This document shows, one piece after another, positions 14,785-22,570 of a stretch of 22,583 nucleotides of DNA. The stretch is from a virus, in IMG/VR virus record IMGVR_UViG_3300006033_000114, positions 1 to 22,583 of that record; one strand, given 5' to 3'. Position 1 is the first letter of the stretch, and every line of letters starts with the position of its first letter. Both the position numbers and the translations under genes were made by a program. The notes under the pieces were generated by a model, which saw only the letters and a list, made by a program, of their open reading frames with translations, was not told where the DNA came from and did not search any database.

Positions 14785-15263
14785 GGTGCGTCCCCCTCGA
14801 TGGTCAGCGTGAACGAGGGCTTGCCGGGTTCTACAGTGCGCGCGGCAGCGAACTGCTGCTGCAGCGCCGGAGGCCAATTGGTGTAGCGCGACTCCGATAT
14901 GGCCAGCTTGACGTCGATGTAGCCTTCGACCTTCTCGCCGGAGGACACGATGCGTTCGGCAATTTCGGCCAACTGCTTCTGGTTCCAGCTGACCTTCTTG
15001 GGCAACTCGAACTTGATGTGCAGCGGGCCATCGCTGATGTGGGCAGTGCCGAAGTCGCGGCCGGAGTCGCGCAGTGCGGTGCGGCCCTGTTCGCCGAAGC
15101 GTTGATCCAACGCGGCATCGAGCTTGGTGCGCGTTTTTTTGGCCCAATCGATCAGGTGATCGAGGTTGGCGTCAGCCTCGGCCAGCTGGGCGGGCGGCAG
15201 GTTGGCCAGTTGGCTCACCGACATTGCGGCGAGGTCAGCGGGGAATACGGTCAGATCGCTCAT
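14781..15263 (-). CDS. Unrecognised 160-aa phage protein of the recombination operon
   Basis: A helical N-terminus (VSQLANLPPAQLAEADANLD, then a basic KKTRTKLDAALDQRF helix) is followed by a strand-rich part (FGTAHISDGPLHIKFELPKK), a further helix (QKQLAEIAERIV), and a C-terminal segment with SEKVEGYID-like and SFTLTIEGD strands. Phage proteins of this design are common immediately before Sak4-type ATPases, but I recognise no named domain and the function is unknown. It lies 11 nt after the HTH gene stop with a G-rich ribosome site, and its stop overlaps the ATPase start. Length and coupling make it a confident gene. Confidence 0.8.
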   Translation of the reverse strand: MSDLTVFPADLAAMSVSQLANLPPAQLAEADANLDHLIDWAKKTRTKLDAALDQRFGEQGRTALRDSGRDFGTAHISDGPLHIKFELPKKVSWNQKQLAEIAERIVSSGEKVEGYIDVKLAISESRYTNWPPALQQQFAAARTVEPGKPSFTLTIEGDAP

Positions 15264-15274
15264 GGCCGCCCCCC

Positions 15275-15538
15275 TTACTGGTATGCCCGAGCGAAGGTCG
15301 AGTAGCGCGAAACGCGCCGCTCGAAGGCTTCAACTTCGGAGATCAGGTAGGTGACACGGGCACCCAGCTTGCAGAAGACTGGGCCCAAGGACTCTTGCCG
15401 CCACCGGCGCAGAGTTTTGACGGAGAGCCCCCAGCGGGTAGCGAGCTCGTTTTCATCGATGGCGATGCGCGTGGCACCGTCTCGAATGTTCCGGCGGTGT
15501 GGCCGACCGGATTCAACTGATGGGACTTGGTTTTGCAT
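15275..15538 (-). CDS. Helix-turn-helix protein at the head of the replication operon
   Basis: An 87-aa protein. Residues about 27-75 (IDENELATRWGLSVKTLRRW, then GPVFCKLGARVTYLISEVEA) match the MerR/excisionase-like winged helix used by AlpA-type regulators: a short HTH followed by a strand pair and a 'Y.i.evE.f' helix. It is the first gene of the leftward early operon, so it may control early transcription or serve as an excision factor. Upstream lie an inverted repeat around the ribosome site and three TTTATGG direct repeats that could be its operators. AAGGAGG stands about 10 nt before ATG 15538. Confidence 0.82.
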   Translation of the reverse strand: MQNQVPSVESGRPHRRNIRDGATRIAIDENELATRWGLSVKTLRRWRQESLGPVFCKLGARVTYLISEVEAFERRVSRYSTFARAYQ

Positions 15539-15540
15539 TT

Positions 15541-15572
15541 CGATGTGCCTCCTTTATGAAATGGGCACATCG
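15541..15572. promoter_or_regulatory. Inverted repeat flanking the ribosome-binding site of the HTH gene
   Basis: CGATGTGCC (15541-15549) and GGCACATCG (15564-15572) form a perfect 9-bp inverted repeat. In the leftward mRNA the hairpin would hold part of the AAGGAGG ribosome site in stem and loop, just before ATG 15538. It could hide the site until opened, or be a protein-binding dyad. Confidence 0.6.
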
Positions 15573-15584
15573 AAGTTTCCGCAT

Positions 15585-15630
15585 GGATTTATGGGCGGTG
15601 TCTGGTTCCGTTTATGGTCGGATTTATGGG
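15585..15630 (-). promoter_or_regulatory. Three CCATAAA direct repeats upstream of the early operon
   Basis: Read on the minus strand, CCATAAATCC occurs at 15585-15595 and 15620-15630 (with one more C) and CCATAAACGG at 15608-15617. Offsets of the shared core are 23 and 12 bp, close to two and one helical turns. The rightmost copy overlaps the stop codon of the 310-aa gene. This looks like an array of operator sites for a regulator of the early operon. Confidence 0.55.
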
Positions 15631-16556
15631 TTGCGGCGCACTCGGTAACGCGCACGTCGCGCTTTTTCAATCACATCTCCTCGATCCTCGGGGCCGCCGA
15701 AAGCGTCGTCGAATGACTGATAGCCGGTGTTGGCCAGCCCGTTGACCTCTGCCCACGACATTTCCGGTGGTGCCTTTCCTACTTCGCCCCACATCACCTT
15801 GATGATCTTTGCGCGCTCGGGAGCGAGCTCGCGTGACGTGACGAAATGCGGCAATTTCAAGCGGTCGCCCTGAAGGAATTGGGCTGGCTCGGGGATGCCA
15901 TTGATCGTCAAGAATCCACGCAAAACCCGGTCGAACGCGCTCGCGTCGAAAACGTCCTCCCCGCCTTCCACGCGAACGAAATCGTTCAGGCTGCGCAAAA
16001 CATGATCACGAGGCAGACTGTCGCTGCTCGGTCGATGCCGAAGGAGCACACCACCGCGAGGCCAGACCGGATCGCACAGCACTGGCGTCGTTTCTGCGGC
16101 CGGTGCGCGCTCCCATAAACGTCCGACGAACACCGGCGCGAAATCGTGGGTGCCAGCGATTCGCGCATTACCGAGGTGCCAGAGGTGATCGGGTACCCGG
16201 GTACGCTGTTGCGATAGCTGTCGTGGCTCGATGCCGATCAGACTGCACAGATCGGTGAGCCACGTATCAATGCGCAACGTGTAAAGCACGATGTCAGAGA
16301 GCGGGCGCGTGACGATTTGAGATCGCTGTTGGGGGCTCCGGTACCGGAACACGCCAGCGTCCTCGTCAATATCGGCCTCGACCTCTTCCTCCGAATCGAG
16401 GAAAGGCACCATCACACGAGTCAAGTAGCCATCCTCAACCACCCACCGGCGGCGAACAAATTCGGCGCGGTGGTGGCCGACGGTGGAGGAAATTGCGCGC
16501 GGCTCAACGCTGCGCACGCGCTCAATGGTGTTGAAATATTCCAAATACGCAGACAT
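15624..16556 (-). CDS. Unrecognised 310-aa protein, second gene of a two-gene cargo operon
   Basis: I do not recognise this family. The N-terminal part is beta- and charge-rich (HHRAEFVRRRWVVEDGYLTR, then VPFLDSEEEVEADIDEDAG), the middle has TLRIDTWLTDLCSLIGIEP and a conserved-looking DPVWPRGGVLLRHRPSS segment, and the C-terminus is basic with GKAPPEMSWAEVNGL and KARRARYRVRRNP. The basic tail hints at nucleic acid contact. No membrane segment, signal or enzyme motif is evident. It lies 10 nt downstream of the 478-aa gene with GAGGAG ahead of ATG 16556, so the two are almost surely co-expressed. Placed between the replication operon and the repressor, it is best seen as lysogeny-expressed cargo. 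Defence, exclusion or regulatory roles are all open. Confidence 0.75.
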   Translation of the reverse strand: MSAYLEYFNTIERVRSVEPRAISSTVGHHRAEFVRRRWVVEDGYLTRVMVPFLDSEEEVEADIDEDAGVFRYRSPQQRSQIVTRPLSDIVLYTLRIDTWLTDLCSLIGIEPRQLSQQRTRVPDHLWHLGNARIAGTHDFAPVFVGRLWERAPAAETTPVLCDPVWPRGGVLLRHRPSSDSLPRDHVLRSLNDFVRVEGGEDVFDASAFDRVLRGFLTINGIPEPAQFLQGDRLKLPHFVTSRELAPERAKIIKVMWGEVGKAPPEMSWAEVNGLANTGYQSFDDAFGGPEDRGDVIEKARRARYRVRRNP

Positions 16557-16566
16557 GGCGTGCTCC

Positions 16567-18003
16567 TCAGAATTCACACAAGACGCCGAGCCGCGCCAAT
16601 TGCTCGATCACGCGCTTGCGGTCATCCTCGGTCTTGCTCTTGTCGTTCAGGCCATTGGGCGACGTAATCTGGACGGCCACGTTATGGGCTTTGCGGTGCG
16701 GTTGCTTTGCCATCCGGAAAACCAGCTTCACCTGTGACAAGGCATAACCGGTCAGATCATCCAATCCGTAGTCGTCATAGGCGACTTGGTAGATGTGACG
16801 GGCATCGCGCCGATCCCGACCAATCATCAGCGTGCTCGACAGGTGCTGGACAATGTCGCGCCCGTTGGCTTCGTCGATGGTGCTCTGCTCGAAGGGGCGC
16901 GCGATCTTCACTTGCAGGATCGAGATTTTCTCCACGCCGTCGACGAGATGCTGTTCAAGGCGCTTGAGCATGGCGTGCGTCGAAAAACCCAGCAGATCGA
17001 ATTCACGCATTGGCATGTCGTTGATCGCCCCCTCGCAGGCCAGCACGACATCACGGAAGATGGTAGCCAGGTCACGGCGCGACTCCTTGTCCTCGCAGAA
17101 CACGCCAAGCGCACCCGTGCCAGGCTCCCACGAGAAGATGGCCGACATGGCTGCTGGTTCTTCGTGGTCAATCACTTCACCGTCGGCGACTTGTTTGAAA
17201 TGCGCCGTCGAACCATTGAAGGTTGCAGTGAGCGTATGTAACAGCACTGGCGTCGAGTCGTCTGCGTCCTCCCCGCCACAGCGATCCGCATGAGCAAGGT
17301 CGCGGCGCGTGAATTGCTCGATGAGAATCTGGTCGGCGGCCACCTTCGGATAGAGGGCTGCGATCCGGGTGCGCAGCACATCCTGCACGTCGACGTCGAC
17401 CTTGGGCTCGATGCCTTTTGGCCCGAGGTAATGGCTGGAGAAGTTTTCACTCTTCCACTGCCGATGCATCACTTGCAGGCGCTCGGCGTGCTCGAAGCGG
17501 TGTTCGGCCTTGACGCCGTCCGATGGAAATTCCTGGAGGAGATGCAGGTGCAGCGCGCGGCTGTACCTGTCGGTTGGCGCAACGAGTACCGCCGCGTCGC
17601 CCTCATTTTTTTCCTCGAGCAAGGACTGGACGGCCTGCGCACCGTACTCATCGTCCAGCAGCACCACCAGTTCAGCCGCACGCTCGATGCGCTGCTGTTT
17701 ATCGGGCATGAGTTTGGCCACAACGTGAAACATGGCCTTACGCGCCGGAATCGGCAGCACACCCTTTGCGACCTCAACCAGCGCCGCGATTTCAGGCAGC
17801 GTGGTGTCGGCGGCACGCTCGACCAAGGTCAAGATGAGCGCCGGTCGCTTTACCTTGCGCGCCAGGGTGACGAAATGCTCCATGCAAGGGAGGACATCGG
17901 GGCCATCGTCCGATTGCCGGTTGCGCACTTTCTTTGATGTCTGCTGATCTGCAGCCGACTCTTTTTGATTTGCGATGTTGTTTTGTTCGACTGCCGTCAT
18001 CAT
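16567..18003 (-). CDS. Unrecognised 478-aa protein, first gene of a two-gene cargo operon
   Basis: I do not recognise this family. The first 35 residues are hydrophilic and probably disordered. A helical region follows (LILTLVERAADTTLPEIAAL, then KLMPDKQQRIERAAELVVLL). The middle contains SENFSSHYLGPKGIEPK and an acidic stretch with CGGEDADDSTP; the second half has MSAIFSWEPGTGALGVFCED and a long helical part. The C-terminus reads HNVAVQITSPNGLNDKSK followed by RKRVIEQLARLGVLCEF. No Walker motif, HxxxE pair or transmembrane segment is obvious. ATG 18003 follows AAAGGA. It starts after a terminator behind ImmA, so it has its own promoter region, which shares sequence with the XRE operator region. 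It may be regulated by the XRE protein. Confidence 0.78.
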   Translation of the reverse strand: MMTAVEQNNIANQKESAADQQTSKKVRNRQSDDGPDVLPCMEHFVTLARKVKRPALILTLVERAADTTLPEIAALVEVAKGVLPIPARKAMFHVVAKLMPDKQQRIERAAELVVLLDDEYGAQAVQSLLEEKNEGDAAVLVAPTDRYSRALHLHLLQEFPSDGVKAEHRFEHAERLQVMHRQWKSENFSSHYLGPKGIEPKVDVDVQDVLRTRIAALYPKVAADQILIEQFTRRDLAHADRCGGEDADDSTPVLLHTLTATFNGSTAHFKQVADGEVIDHEEPAAMSAIFSWEPGTGALGVFCEDKESRRDLATIFRDVVLACEGAINDMPMREFDLLGFSTHAMLKRLEQHLVDGVEKISILQVKIARPFEQSTIDEANGRDIVQHLSSTLMIGRDRRDARHIYQVAYDDYGLDDLTGYALSQVKLVFRMAKQPHRKAHNVAVQITSPNGLNDKSKTEDDRKRVIEQLARLGVLCEF

Positions 18004-18029
18004 GAAATTCCTTTGCTGAATGAAGTGCG

Positions 18030-18060
18030 CGATTGCGCGAACAGTTAATTACTGGTTTCA
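18030..18060 (-). promoter_or_regulatory. Probable control region of the 478/310-aa operon
   Basis: The short gap 18004-18058 holds a dyad CAGT-TAATT-ACTG (18042-18054) and CGCGCAATC read on the minus strand (plus-strand GATTGCG at 18031-18037). The TAATT and CGCAATC elements also occur together in the XRE operator region. No convincing -35/-10 pair could be fixed, although TTGAAA overlaps the preceding terminator tail. Confidence 0.45.
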
Positions 18061-18083
18061 AAAAATGCCGACACGAAGTCGGC
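18060..18083 (-). terminator. Intrinsic terminator after the ImmA gene
   Basis: GCCGAC (18067-18072), a 5-nt loop and GTCGGC (18078-18083) form a perfect 6-bp stem. On the minus strand it is followed by A and then six Ts (plus-strand A run 18060-18065). It lies 20 nt after the ImmA stop and separates the XRE-ImmA unit from the 478/310-aa operon. Confidence 0.85.
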
Positions 18084-18102
18084 GGCTAGGTGAGAGCAAG
18101 TA

Positions 18103-18936
18103 TCAAGCGATACCTGCCCCCGGTGTCAGAAGGCCGTAACGTTCCATCCGAACCTGGATGAATCGCCGGTGAACGCCGAAGCGTTTTGCCAAGGCCCTCT
18201 GCAAACACTCCATGTCGAAGAAGCCAATGTCACCATCGGCGGTCAGCCGCATCGTGGTGCCGGGCAGCTCCGGATCTAGAGACGGGCTACGGTGGATCGT
18301 CACACCGTGCTTCGGTGCCAGTGTCTCTACCGCGCGGTACAAATGCTGTCGCGGCACAAGCAGTGACCCCATGAATTCGTTGGCGCGCAGCTCGGCAAAA
18401 TGGACATTGCGCACAAGCTCACTGTTACGTGCTGCGCTCGGCTCTGGCTGTTTTGCCAAGTGCTCGGCGTCACGAGTCGTGGTGCGGTATGCCTTGCGTG
18501 CCAGCTCGGCGGGATCGTCAAACAGGCCGGGGCCTTGAGCAGCGGCGGCAATCCAGCTCGGCGCATCAAAAATGGCGTGGCCAAGCTCGTGGGCAAAGGT
18601 ACTGAGCACCAGCTCTTCGGATGCCGTTTCGCTGACAGGCGAGACGGACAGCATGGTGGCATCCGGTGATGCCTCGGGATCAAACTCGCAAACACCTAAT
18701 ACCGGATTTCCCTGCTCGTCGTTGACGGCGTGCTCGGTGTCTACCCACAGGGCGAACTGGATGCCGTTAATTTTCAGGCTACTGATGTCGCGCAACACAG
18801 ACAGCGAGATGGCGTCGGTGTTGGCATCAACCAGTTGCTGGCGAGCCAGCACTGCAATGCCTTCGACTTCAGAATGTTTGATGTAGCGAGGGAGTTTCCG
18901 GTCACAGCACCGGTAGGCGAGAGTTAACTCCGGCAT
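18103..18936 (-). CDS. ImmA/IrrE family metallopeptidase
   Basis: A 277-aa zinc peptidase of the family that cleaves phage- or ICE-type repressors after DNA damage (ImmA acting on ImmR in ICEBs1; IrrE acting on DdrO in Deinococcus). The zinc site is HELGH at residues 116-120 (FAHELGHAIF), and the downstream AELRANEFMGSLLVPR at about 181-196 supplies the third ligand, probably E182. The C-terminal 80 residues (RFGVHRRFIQVRMERYGLL) match the accessory part of these proteins. It follows the XRE gene directly (stop TGA abuts ATG), the classic repressor-antirepressor pairing. It probably releases repression of this prophage; it might also act on the operator shared with the neighbouring cargo operon. 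Confidence 0.92.
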   Translation of the reverse strand: MPELTLAYRCCDRKLPRYIKHSEVEGIAVLARQQLVDANTDAISLSVLRDISSLKINGIQFALWVDTEHAVNDEQGNPVLGVCEFDPEASPDATMLSVSPVSETASEELVLSTFAHELGHAIFDAPSWIAAAAQGPGLFDDPAELARKAYRTTTRDAEHLAKQPEPSAARNSELVRNVHFAELRANEFMGSLLVPRQHLYRAVETLAPKHGVTIHRSPSLDPELPGTTMRLTADGDIGFFDMECLQRALAKRFGVHRRFIQVRMERYGLLTPGAGIA

Positions 18937-19215
18937 TCATTTCTCTCCCGTCGCGCGTTTGCGATACATCCGAACGATATCGCCCACGTCCTCTCGCATG
19001 TCCGGCGGGAGTCGACTAGCTTCGATGAACGCCTCATCGGGGTTCTCACCAAGAATTTCTGCAGCTTTGCGGATCAGTTCGTCCTTGGGCGGCTTTTCCA
19101 TCTCGCGCTCAATGCGCGACCAATAGGCCGGTGAGATGTCGAGTTGGCGCGCAAAGTCATTCATCGCGATGCCCTTCGCGTCTCGTTTTTGCCTGATGTA
19201 GGTTCCGAAACCCAT
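18937..19215 (-). CDS. XRE-family repressor
   Basis: A 92-aa DNA-binding protein. The helix-turn-helix domain covers about residues 5-60: YIRQKRDAKGIAMNDFARQL, then DISPAYWSRIERE as turn and recognition helix, followed by RKAAEILGENPDE. The C-terminal tail (PPDMREDVGDIVRMYRKR) is the short helical arm often seen on ImmR-type regulators and is the likely cleavage target of the adjacent metallopeptidase. It has a clear sigma70-type promoter and two inverted repeats upstream, which points to autorepression. It is transcribed away from the integration module, so it stands at the centre of the lysogeny control region. Confidence 0.92.
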   Translation of the reverse strand: MGFGTYIRQKRDAKGIAMNDFARQLDISPAYWSRIEREMEKPPKDELIRKAAEILGENPDEAFIEASRLPPDMREDVGDIVRMYRKRATGEK

Positions 19216-19227
19216 AATGTGACCCAG

Positions 19228-19252
19228 TTGCGTGATTGGTTAATTGACGCAA
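19228..19252. promoter_or_regulatory. Operator-like inverted repeat overlapping the XRE promoter -10
   Basis: TTGCGT (19228-19233) and ACGCAA (19247-19252) form a 6-bp inverted repeat with a 13-nt spacer that includes TTAATT. It reaches into the -10 box of the XRE promoter, a suitable place for autorepression. The TTGCG half-site recurs in the palindrome at 19295-19312. Confidence 0.55.
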
Positions 19253-19280
19253 TCATAACGACAGCAATCGCCGCCGTCAA
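19252..19280 (-). promoter_or_regulatory. Sigma70-type promoter for the XRE-ImmA operon
   Basis: On the minus strand, TTGACG (plus positions 19275-19280) and TATGAT (19252-19257) are separated by exactly 17 nt. This gives a 5' UTR of about 30 nt before ATG 19215. It is the best-matched promoter in the window. Confidence 0.8.
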
Positions 19281-19294
19281 CTGTTTTGTTAACG

Positions 19295-19312
19295 CGCAAT
19301 TTACGAATTGCG
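19295..19312. promoter_or_regulatory. Perfect palindrome upstream of the XRE promoter
   Basis: CGCAATT-TACG-AATTGCG is an exact 18-bp dyad. It lies 14 bp upstream of the -35 box, between the divergent XRE gene and the integration module, so it could let the repressor control both directions. Confidence 0.65.
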
Positions 19313-19409
19313 GCGACCGCAAGAAATGACCGCCGATTGCTCTCCTTTGCCATCCTCTTCGGAAGATCGGATTGATCATTTGTGACAGTTGCTATTCCCC
19401 GGAGCCGTC

Positions 19410-19601
19410 ATGAAGAACCTCGAACTTGCATCTCCCTCGGAGATGAGCGCCAGCGCCCGTGCTGGTGAAATCACTACCATCCTTGCGGCAGCCATCGTTC
19501 GCACACTTGTCGCCAACGAGCCGAAACAGAGAGAAGTTGGCCTTGGCTTCCTGCCCGACCAGCGCGTTCATACAACCCCCTATCAACAGGAGAAGTTGTG
19601 A
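19410..19601 (+). CDS. 63-aa protein at the head of the integration module
   Basis: A short protein beginning KNLELASPSEMSASARAGEI, continuing with a helical hydrophobic part (TTILAAAIVRTLVANEP), and ending LGFLPDQRVHTTPYQQEKL, which is encoded by leader repeat copy E. ATG 19410 has GGAG about 7 nt upstream. Its stop overlaps the start of the DUF2924 gene (TGATG), so it probably couples translation into the recombinase operon. Similar small proteins seem to stand before DUF2924-recombinase pairs, but I cannot name a family. The hydrophobic stretch is too short and charged for a confident membrane segment. Confidence 0.65.
   Translation: MKNLELASPSEMSASARAGEITTILAAAIVRTLVANEPKQREVGLGFLPDQRVHTTPYQQEKL
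19542..19600 (+). repeat. Leader repeat copy E, upstream of DUF2924
   Basis: CTTGGCTTC at 19542-19550 and AGCGCGTT at 19561-19568, again with a 10-nt gap, 32 nt before ATG 19601. It is about 15.7 kb from copy D and on the same strand. It lies inside the 3' end of the 63-aa gene, so here the element is translated. Confidence 0.8.
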
Positions 19602-20046
19602 TGAACGAGAAACAAGCATCTGTCGCTGCGCGCATTGCCGAACTGGCTTGCATGCCGATGTCTGAACTCTGGACGGTGTGGGATCGATATTTCCCTCGCC
19701 GCCCGGACTACCCGAACCGCACGCACGTCGAGTCGCGCCTCGCCTACAAGCTGCAAGAGGAAGCCTTCGGCGGCCTCGCGCCCGAGACGAAGCTGCGACT
19801 GGAATCCATTGGCGCGAAGCATTCCAAGATCAAGCTGCGCGCCAAGCGACGCGAGTTCGATTTCGCGCCGGGCACGATCTTGTTGCGCGAATGGGGTGAG
19901 CGCGAGCATCAGGTGTCGGTCACCGCCGAGGGCCGTTTCGAGTACGAGGGCCACACTTTCAAAAGCCTGACGGCGGTGGCCCGACATATCACTGGCCAGC
20001 ATTGGAGTGGGCCGCTGTTCTTCGGCCTGATCACAGGTGGTGCGCG

Positions 20047-20050
<4 letters not shown>
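19601..20050 (+). CDS. DUF2924 protein, partner of the serine recombinase
   Basis: A 149-aa protein of the DUF2924 family, nearly always encoded just before a serine recombinase in proteobacterial elements. Recognisable features are ELWTVWDRYFPRRPDYPN, the SRLAYKLQEEAFGGL helix, and the C-terminal PGTILLREWGEREHQVSV / FEYEGHTFKSLTAVARHITG / HWSGPLFFGL segments, which resemble a small DNA-binding (LAGLIDADG-unrelated) beta-alpha domain. The function is not established; a role in recombination synapsis or control is plausible. ATG 19601 is preferred over GTG 19598 because AGGAG lies about 9 nt ahead. The stop overlaps the recombinase start (ATGA). Confidence 0.92.
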
Positions 20051-21425
<1,375 letters not shown>

Positions 21426-21426
<1 letters not shown>

Positions 21427-21788
21427 TGGACAGCTCGTTCGAAACCTTTGTGCCTCTTCATTTCAAACGAAAAAAGGGAAAGTTGCTCGTCGACGGAAGA
21501 TCGTCTGCCCATGACGTACAGATCATCGAGGCCGTCGCTCGGGCAACGTACTGGCACTCCCTGCTCGACTCGGGTGCCTTCAAGAACGTGGTCGAAATCG
21601 CACGACTCGAAGGGTTGATGCCGACGACGGTTGGTCGGCTCTTGCGGTTGGCGCGCCTTGCCCCCGACATCGTTGAACAGTTCATGATGGGATGTCAGCC
21701 GCGAAGGCTGACCCTGCTGTGGCTGATGCGAAACGACATCCCCGCGCTCTGGCCAGACCAACGCCAAATGCTTGAGCAATTCAAATAG
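21426..21788 (+). CDS. HTH-type accessory protein 1 of the integration module
   Basis: A 120-aa protein starting at the recombinase stop (TGATG). It begins with a short ETFVPLHFKRKKGK motif, has a helical core with ARATYWHSLLDSGAFKNVVE, and a HTH-like part IARLEGLMPTTVGRLLRLAR followed by LAPDIVEQF. The C-terminus has LTLLWLMRNDIPALWPDQRQ. It is a paralogue of the next gene: both keep ETFVP, W..LLD, IA..EG...T.V.R.LRL and LAPD. Small HTH partners beside a serine recombinase can be recombination directionality factors, but this role is inference. Automatic annotation sometimes calls such proteins LacI-like, without real LacI domains. Confidence 0.78.
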
Positions 21789-21796
21789 GAGGCGCG

Positions 21797-22270
21797 ATGT
21801 CCAAGAAGCACTACGGCAAGCAGACAGGTCGTCCAGTCACCCATGAACTCCCAACGCCCGCCGGTGGCGTGCGACTGGAAACCTTTGTGCCCTGGAGGCT
21901 GGTGCAGCGAGGGTTCAAGAAGCAGATCATCACGCCATTGGATGCGCCACAGGAATTCCTGTCCGAAGCCACCCGGGAGCGTGAGGCTCGGGCAGCAGCG
22001 CAGGACAGCGCACTGCTGCGGTCACTCGGACTGGCGCACCACTGGCAGCGGTTGCTGGACGAGGAGCGCGCAGCGACGGTGGCCGACATTGCCACAGCCG
22101 AGGGCATAGACGTAACGCAGGTGCGTCGCGTCCTACGCCTGACTCTGTTGGCTCCGGACGTCATCGAACGCTTGGTGGGCGCGCCTGACATTATGCTGGA
22201 GCAGGTGATGCGCCGCCCCTTGCCCTGTGGTTGGGGCGATCAGATGAGGGTGCTCGCGCCGCCCGTGTGA
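21797..22270 (+). CDS. HTH-type accessory protein 2 of the integration module
   Basis: A 157-aa paralogue of the preceding protein. After a basic N-terminus (KKHYGKQTGRPVTHELP) come LETFVPWRLVQRGFKKQI, a charged helix (SEATREREARAAAQDSALL), and the HTH-like core LAHHWQRLLDEERAATVADI, IATAEGIDVTQVRRVLRL and LAPDVIERLVG. The last part differs from its neighbour. An AGGAGG site stands about 6 nt before ATG 21797. It is the last gene of the integration operon and ends just before a strong terminator. Two diverged copies in tandem suggest duplication followed by specialisation, perhaps one for integration and one for excision, which is a guess. Confidence 0.78.
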   Translation: MSKKHYGKQTGRPVTHELPTPAGGVRLETFVPWRLVQRGFKKQIITPLDAPQEFLSEATREREARAAAQDSALLRSLGLAHHWQRLLDEERAATVADIATAEGIDVTQVRRVLRLTLLAPDVIERLVGAPDIMLEQVMRRPLPCGWGDQMRVLAPPV

Positions 22271-22275
22271 CCACG

Positions 22276-22503
22276 TCAAGCACTGTGCCAACAACCGCCT
22301 CCGGGCGGTTTTTTTGCGCCTGCGTTATGCTCGGTCGCTTCTGCCACAGGAGTTTCCAGCCACAACCGACCGCCTCGAAACCCGCGCCAATACAGGAACT
22401 GGCCTCGCGCACGCTCGCGTGACCACCAGAGAGAACGGAGAACAGAGAGGCTTGGGCAGGGGTGAAAATGCGGGGTTCGTGTGAGTGGCGCTCGCGAGGC
22501 CAT
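22276..22503 (-). CDS. Doubtful 75-aa ORF at the right end (Ash-like?)
   Basis: A minus-strand frame from ATG 22503 to 22276. The C-terminal half (FRGGRLWLETPVAEATEHNA, then a KKPPGGG stretch) resembles recurrent small ORFs of phages and satellites, some of them annotated Ash-like. The last codons run through the terminator of the integration operon, and there is no good ribosome site, so it may be structured non-coding DNA that happens to stay open. Kept as a low-confidence call because the peptide pattern looks familiar. Confidence 0.3.
   Translation of the reverse strand: MASRAPLTRTPHFHPCPSLSVLRSLWWSRERARGQFLYWRGFRGGRLWLETPVAEATEHNAGAKKPPGGGCWHSA
22293..22315 (+). terminator. Intrinsic terminator of the integration operon
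   Basis: AACCGCC (22293-22299), a TCCG loop and GGCGGTT (22304-22310) followed by Ts form a textbook rho-independent terminator, 23 nt after the last accessory gene. It marks the right end of the phage gene block. Confidence 0.92.
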
Positions 22504-22545
22504 GCCCGGAATCCGCGCCAGTACTGGCGGGAACGGACGAAAAAA

Positions 22546-22570
22546 AACCAACCGATAAGGGTTGGTTTTT
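22546..22570. terminator. Bidirectional terminator-like hairpin at the right edge
   Basis: AACCAACC (22546-22553), a 6-nt loop and GGTTGGTT (22560-22567), followed by T's on the plus strand and by a longer T-run on the minus strand. It probably ends transcription from the flanking (perhaps host) DNA. The 22316-22545 stretch between the two terminators holds only the doubtful small ORF and two similar CGCGCCA(A/G)TAC segments (around 22382 and 22514). Confidence 0.8.
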
